This document shows, in pieces, positions 62,588 to 64,000 of a DNA stretch of 64,000 bases; the first letter of the stretch is position 1, and each line of letters starts with the position of its first letter. Under the pieces are notes generated by a model that had not been told where the DNA came from, made no database searches, and was given only the letters and a program-made list of their open reading frames with translations. The translations under genes and the position numbers were made by a program. Origin of the DNA: Thalassotalea litorea (lineage in GTDB: Bacteria; Pseudomonadota; Gammaproteobacteria; Enterobacterales; Alteromonadaceae); the NCBI RefSeq assembly GCF_005843925.1, contig NZ_VCBC01000005.1:62001-126000 (forward strand), in the 5' to 3' direction.

Positions 62588-63238
62588 CTAACACCAACTT
62601 GCTTTTGAGGAGTTATTTTGCCGTAACTCCTCAATATTGGCGCGAATGATCCCATAGCCAACATTCCCAAACAGGATCTGTCGTCCCTGATTCATCACTA
62701 ACGATGGGCTGCCTTTAATTTTCCAACTTTCACAGGTTTTTCGATCCAACATTAGCGCAGCTATTGCTGCACCACTGTCAATCGCTACCTTAATCTGACC
62801 AGATTCAACCCCTTGTTCGTTAACCATTTCATCCAGCACTGCCACCTGACTAATATCTCTGCCGTCGATAAAAAAGGCCTGACGTACCGCAGACAACCAT
62901 TTAAGCTCGGCGTTATCGTCAAAAACAATTTGGAAAGCCTTGCCATACAGATGAGCCGGCGCTGATGAGGTAGGTTTACAGGTTTGCCAGATTGATGAGT
63001 GAACACTGAGCTGAAATTGCTCTGCGGCCTGAACAACATGCTCTCGAAAGCCACCGTATCCTCCCTTAGCTTGCCATTGACTTGCCATTTTATCTGCAAC
63101 CGACGCGAAGATCTCGACATAATGATGCGATAAATTTATTTGTTTTAAATAGTCTTGATTAAGCTCGGCAATTCGACGTTCATTAATATACGCCCAAACA
63201 CACAAGACATCGGTGAAATAGTCAATTTTAATCTTCAT
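62588..63238 (-). CDS. DsbA-fold (FrnE/HCCA isomerase-like) protein with altered CxxC
   Basis: 216 residues from ATG 63238; an upstream in-frame TTG is possible, and neither has a clear ribosome site. DsbA-like thioredoxin fold: KIDYFTDVLCVWAYINERRIAELN, a helical insertion, DISQVAVLDEMVNEQGV, and SWKIKGSPSLVMNQGRQILFGNVGYGIIRANIEEL with the cis-proline. The usual CPxC is CVWA, so the second active cysteine is absent and a classical dithiol cycle is impossible. It may act like single-cysteine or glutathione-dependent family members. No signal peptide. Function unknown. Confidence 0.75.
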   Translation of the reverse strand: MKIKIDYFTDVLCVWAYINERRIAELNQDYLKQINLSHHYVEIFASVADKMASQWQAKGGYGGFREHVVQAAEQFQLSVHSSIWQTCKPTSSAPAHLYGKAFQIVFDDNAELKWLSAVRQAFFIDGRDISQVAVLDEMVNEQGVESGQIKVAIDSGAAIAALMLDRKTCESWKIKGSPSLVMNQGRQILFGNVGYGIIRANIEELRQNNSSKASWC

Positions 63239-63444
63239 AGAAGTACGCAATAGAGATGTGATTTACTAAGTTTAAATGCGATTTATCGTATTGGTGCATG
63301 ATCAGCTAGTTTTTTTTGGCGTATTGCTTTTACAAAAGTCGGGCAATAAAAAGCGCCCGATTTCACTGGACGCTCTAACTAGGGTGTAACGACATTTATG
63401 ACGTTAAATGGCAACTAATATGCAAACGGCCATTGTTAAAATCA

Positions 63445-63843
63445 TCAGCCGTTTGCCATTTGTTGATATTCTGCATAGGCAGGAATTGCAATGGCAGCAA
63501 CAATTCCTAAGACGAAGATACCGAGAATAAGCACAAGCCCCCAAATCGACCAACTTTTCTGAACACGCTGAAAATGCTCTACACTATCCCAACGTTTATT
63601 TTCCCATGCCCACTGCCTGCCCTTAAAGCCGAGGACGATGGCAACTATCAAGCCCACATAAGGGATAAATGCCAATAGTCCAATCCAGGTACGATTACCA
63701 AGAGCCCATATCCAATTCAATAAAAATGCGCCCCAACTCCAGCCTTTAATACCTTCAGGTAATTTTTCAACTTTGCCCTGCCCTGAATTATTCTCTTCAG
63801 CAACAACTAAATCTGATTCTGGTGCTGTATATATTTCTGTCAT
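63445..63843 (-). CDS. Small membrane protein with pilin-like C-terminal helix
   Basis: 132 residues. Hydrophilic N-terminus, then GAFLLNWIWALGNRTWIGLLAFIPYVGLIVAIVLGFKGRQWAWENKRW, resembling DUF2628-type membrane modules. The C-terminal segment VLGIVAAIAIPAYAEYQ is the same kind of sequence as the N-terminal helix of type IV pilins but sits at the end and has no prepilin cleavage site. Inner membrane, function unknown. Confidence 0.7.
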   Translation of the reverse strand: MTEIYTAPESDLVVAEENNSGQGKVEKLPEGIKGWSWGAFLLNWIWALGNRTWIGLLAFIPYVGLIVAIVLGFKGRQWAWENKRWDSVEHFQRVQKSWSIWGLVLILGIFVLGIVAAIAIPAYAEYQQMANG

Positions 63844-63900
63844 AATTATTCCTTTTATTGTTATGTTTTTAGTTTCTTACAATATCCTGCTTTAGATTCT

Positions 63901-64000
63901 TCATTTTCTATTTTGTAGTAACGCGATCAAGCTACTGGTGTCCCAACGGTTACCACCAAGCTCCTGAATTTCTTCATAAAAGCCATCAACCATCGTGGTC
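63901..64000 (-). CDS. C-terminal end of a dehydrogenase-like protein, cut by the window
   Basis: Reading leftwards from 63999 there is an open frame of 32 codons ending in TGA at 63901-63903: TTMVDGFYEEIQELGGNRW, then DTSSLIALLQNRK. The GG-RWDTSSLI ending recalls NAD(P)-dependent 3-hydroxyisobutyrate/6-phosphogluconate dehydrogenase-like oxidoreductases. Only the last residues are inside the window, so the assignment is tentative. Confidence 0.5.
   Translation of the reverse strand, partial: TTMVDGFYEEIQELGGNRWDTSSLIALLQNRK

Overview
The window is chromosomal DNA of a marine-type gammaproteobacterium, most likely Alteromonadales (Colwellia/Thalassotalea-like). This rests on gene order and protein similarity recognised by eye: uvrY-uvrC-pgsA-tRNA cluster, zwf-pgl-edd-glk-eda opposite hexR-pykA, recCBD, tusDCB-tusE, fabA/DUF3466/uup/rlmKL, and DUF2982-sbcB. 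The species cannot be fixed from sequence alone. Most of the window is ordinary core genome. I see no phage, insertion sequence, CRISPR array or integrase.

Layout. 1-3.0 kb: a SAM methyltransferase, a secreted TIKI/EreA-like protein, a field of structured repeats and tRNA-Ser(UGA). 3.1-6.0 kb: tag, yccA and the tRNA 2-thiouridine sulfur relay tusDCBE. 6.1-8.8 kb: a two-subunit molybdenum hydroxylase (IorA/IorB type, Tat signal on IorB). 8.9-12.2 kb: M48 protease, LemA and a lipoprotein. 12.9-22.3 kb: carbon metabolism; zwf-pgl-edd-glk-eda is a tightly packed Entner-Doudoroff operon, divergent from hexR-pykA and pfkA, with HexR-like boxes between. 22.3-25.8 kb: a LytS/LytTR two-component pair, a thioesterase, a HIT protein and a DUF4136 lipoprotein. 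26-30.1 kb: an eight-tRNA cluster, pgsA, uvrC and uvrY. 30.1-37.5 kb: an RHH-like protein divergent from fabA (promoter with two FabR/DesT-like palindromes), then DUF3466, uup, a glutaredoxin-like protein and rlmKL. 37.7-38.5 kb: three initiator tRNA genes embedded in a tandem repeat array. 38.7-50 kb: DUF1653, acyP, rlmI, PilZ, hrpA, CBS, isoaspartyl peptidase, DUF3718 and a CadC-like regulator. 50.2-59.6 kb: recC-recB-recD. 59.9-64 kb: DUF4870-like, DUF2982, sbcB, a DsbA-fold protein, a membrane protein and a truncated dehydrogenase-like tail at the edge.

The most unusual content is at two tRNA loci. Downstream of initiator tRNA genes, a ~97-98 bp unit ending in the last 14 nt of the tRNA is repeated five times, and each unit carries a strong nested hairpin. 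Downstream of tRNA-Ser, a ~110 bp block holding the tRNA 3' end, a terminator-like hairpin and two CATGGATG-centred palindromes is present twice. The second copy closes a 125-nt hairpin-rich element whose ends form a 10-bp acceptor-like stem followed by G-CCA. Related palindromes recur at 0.8 and 2.4-2.6 kb with arms that change in a compensatory way. The architecture resembles the tRNA-tail repeats of the E. coli tyrT locus.
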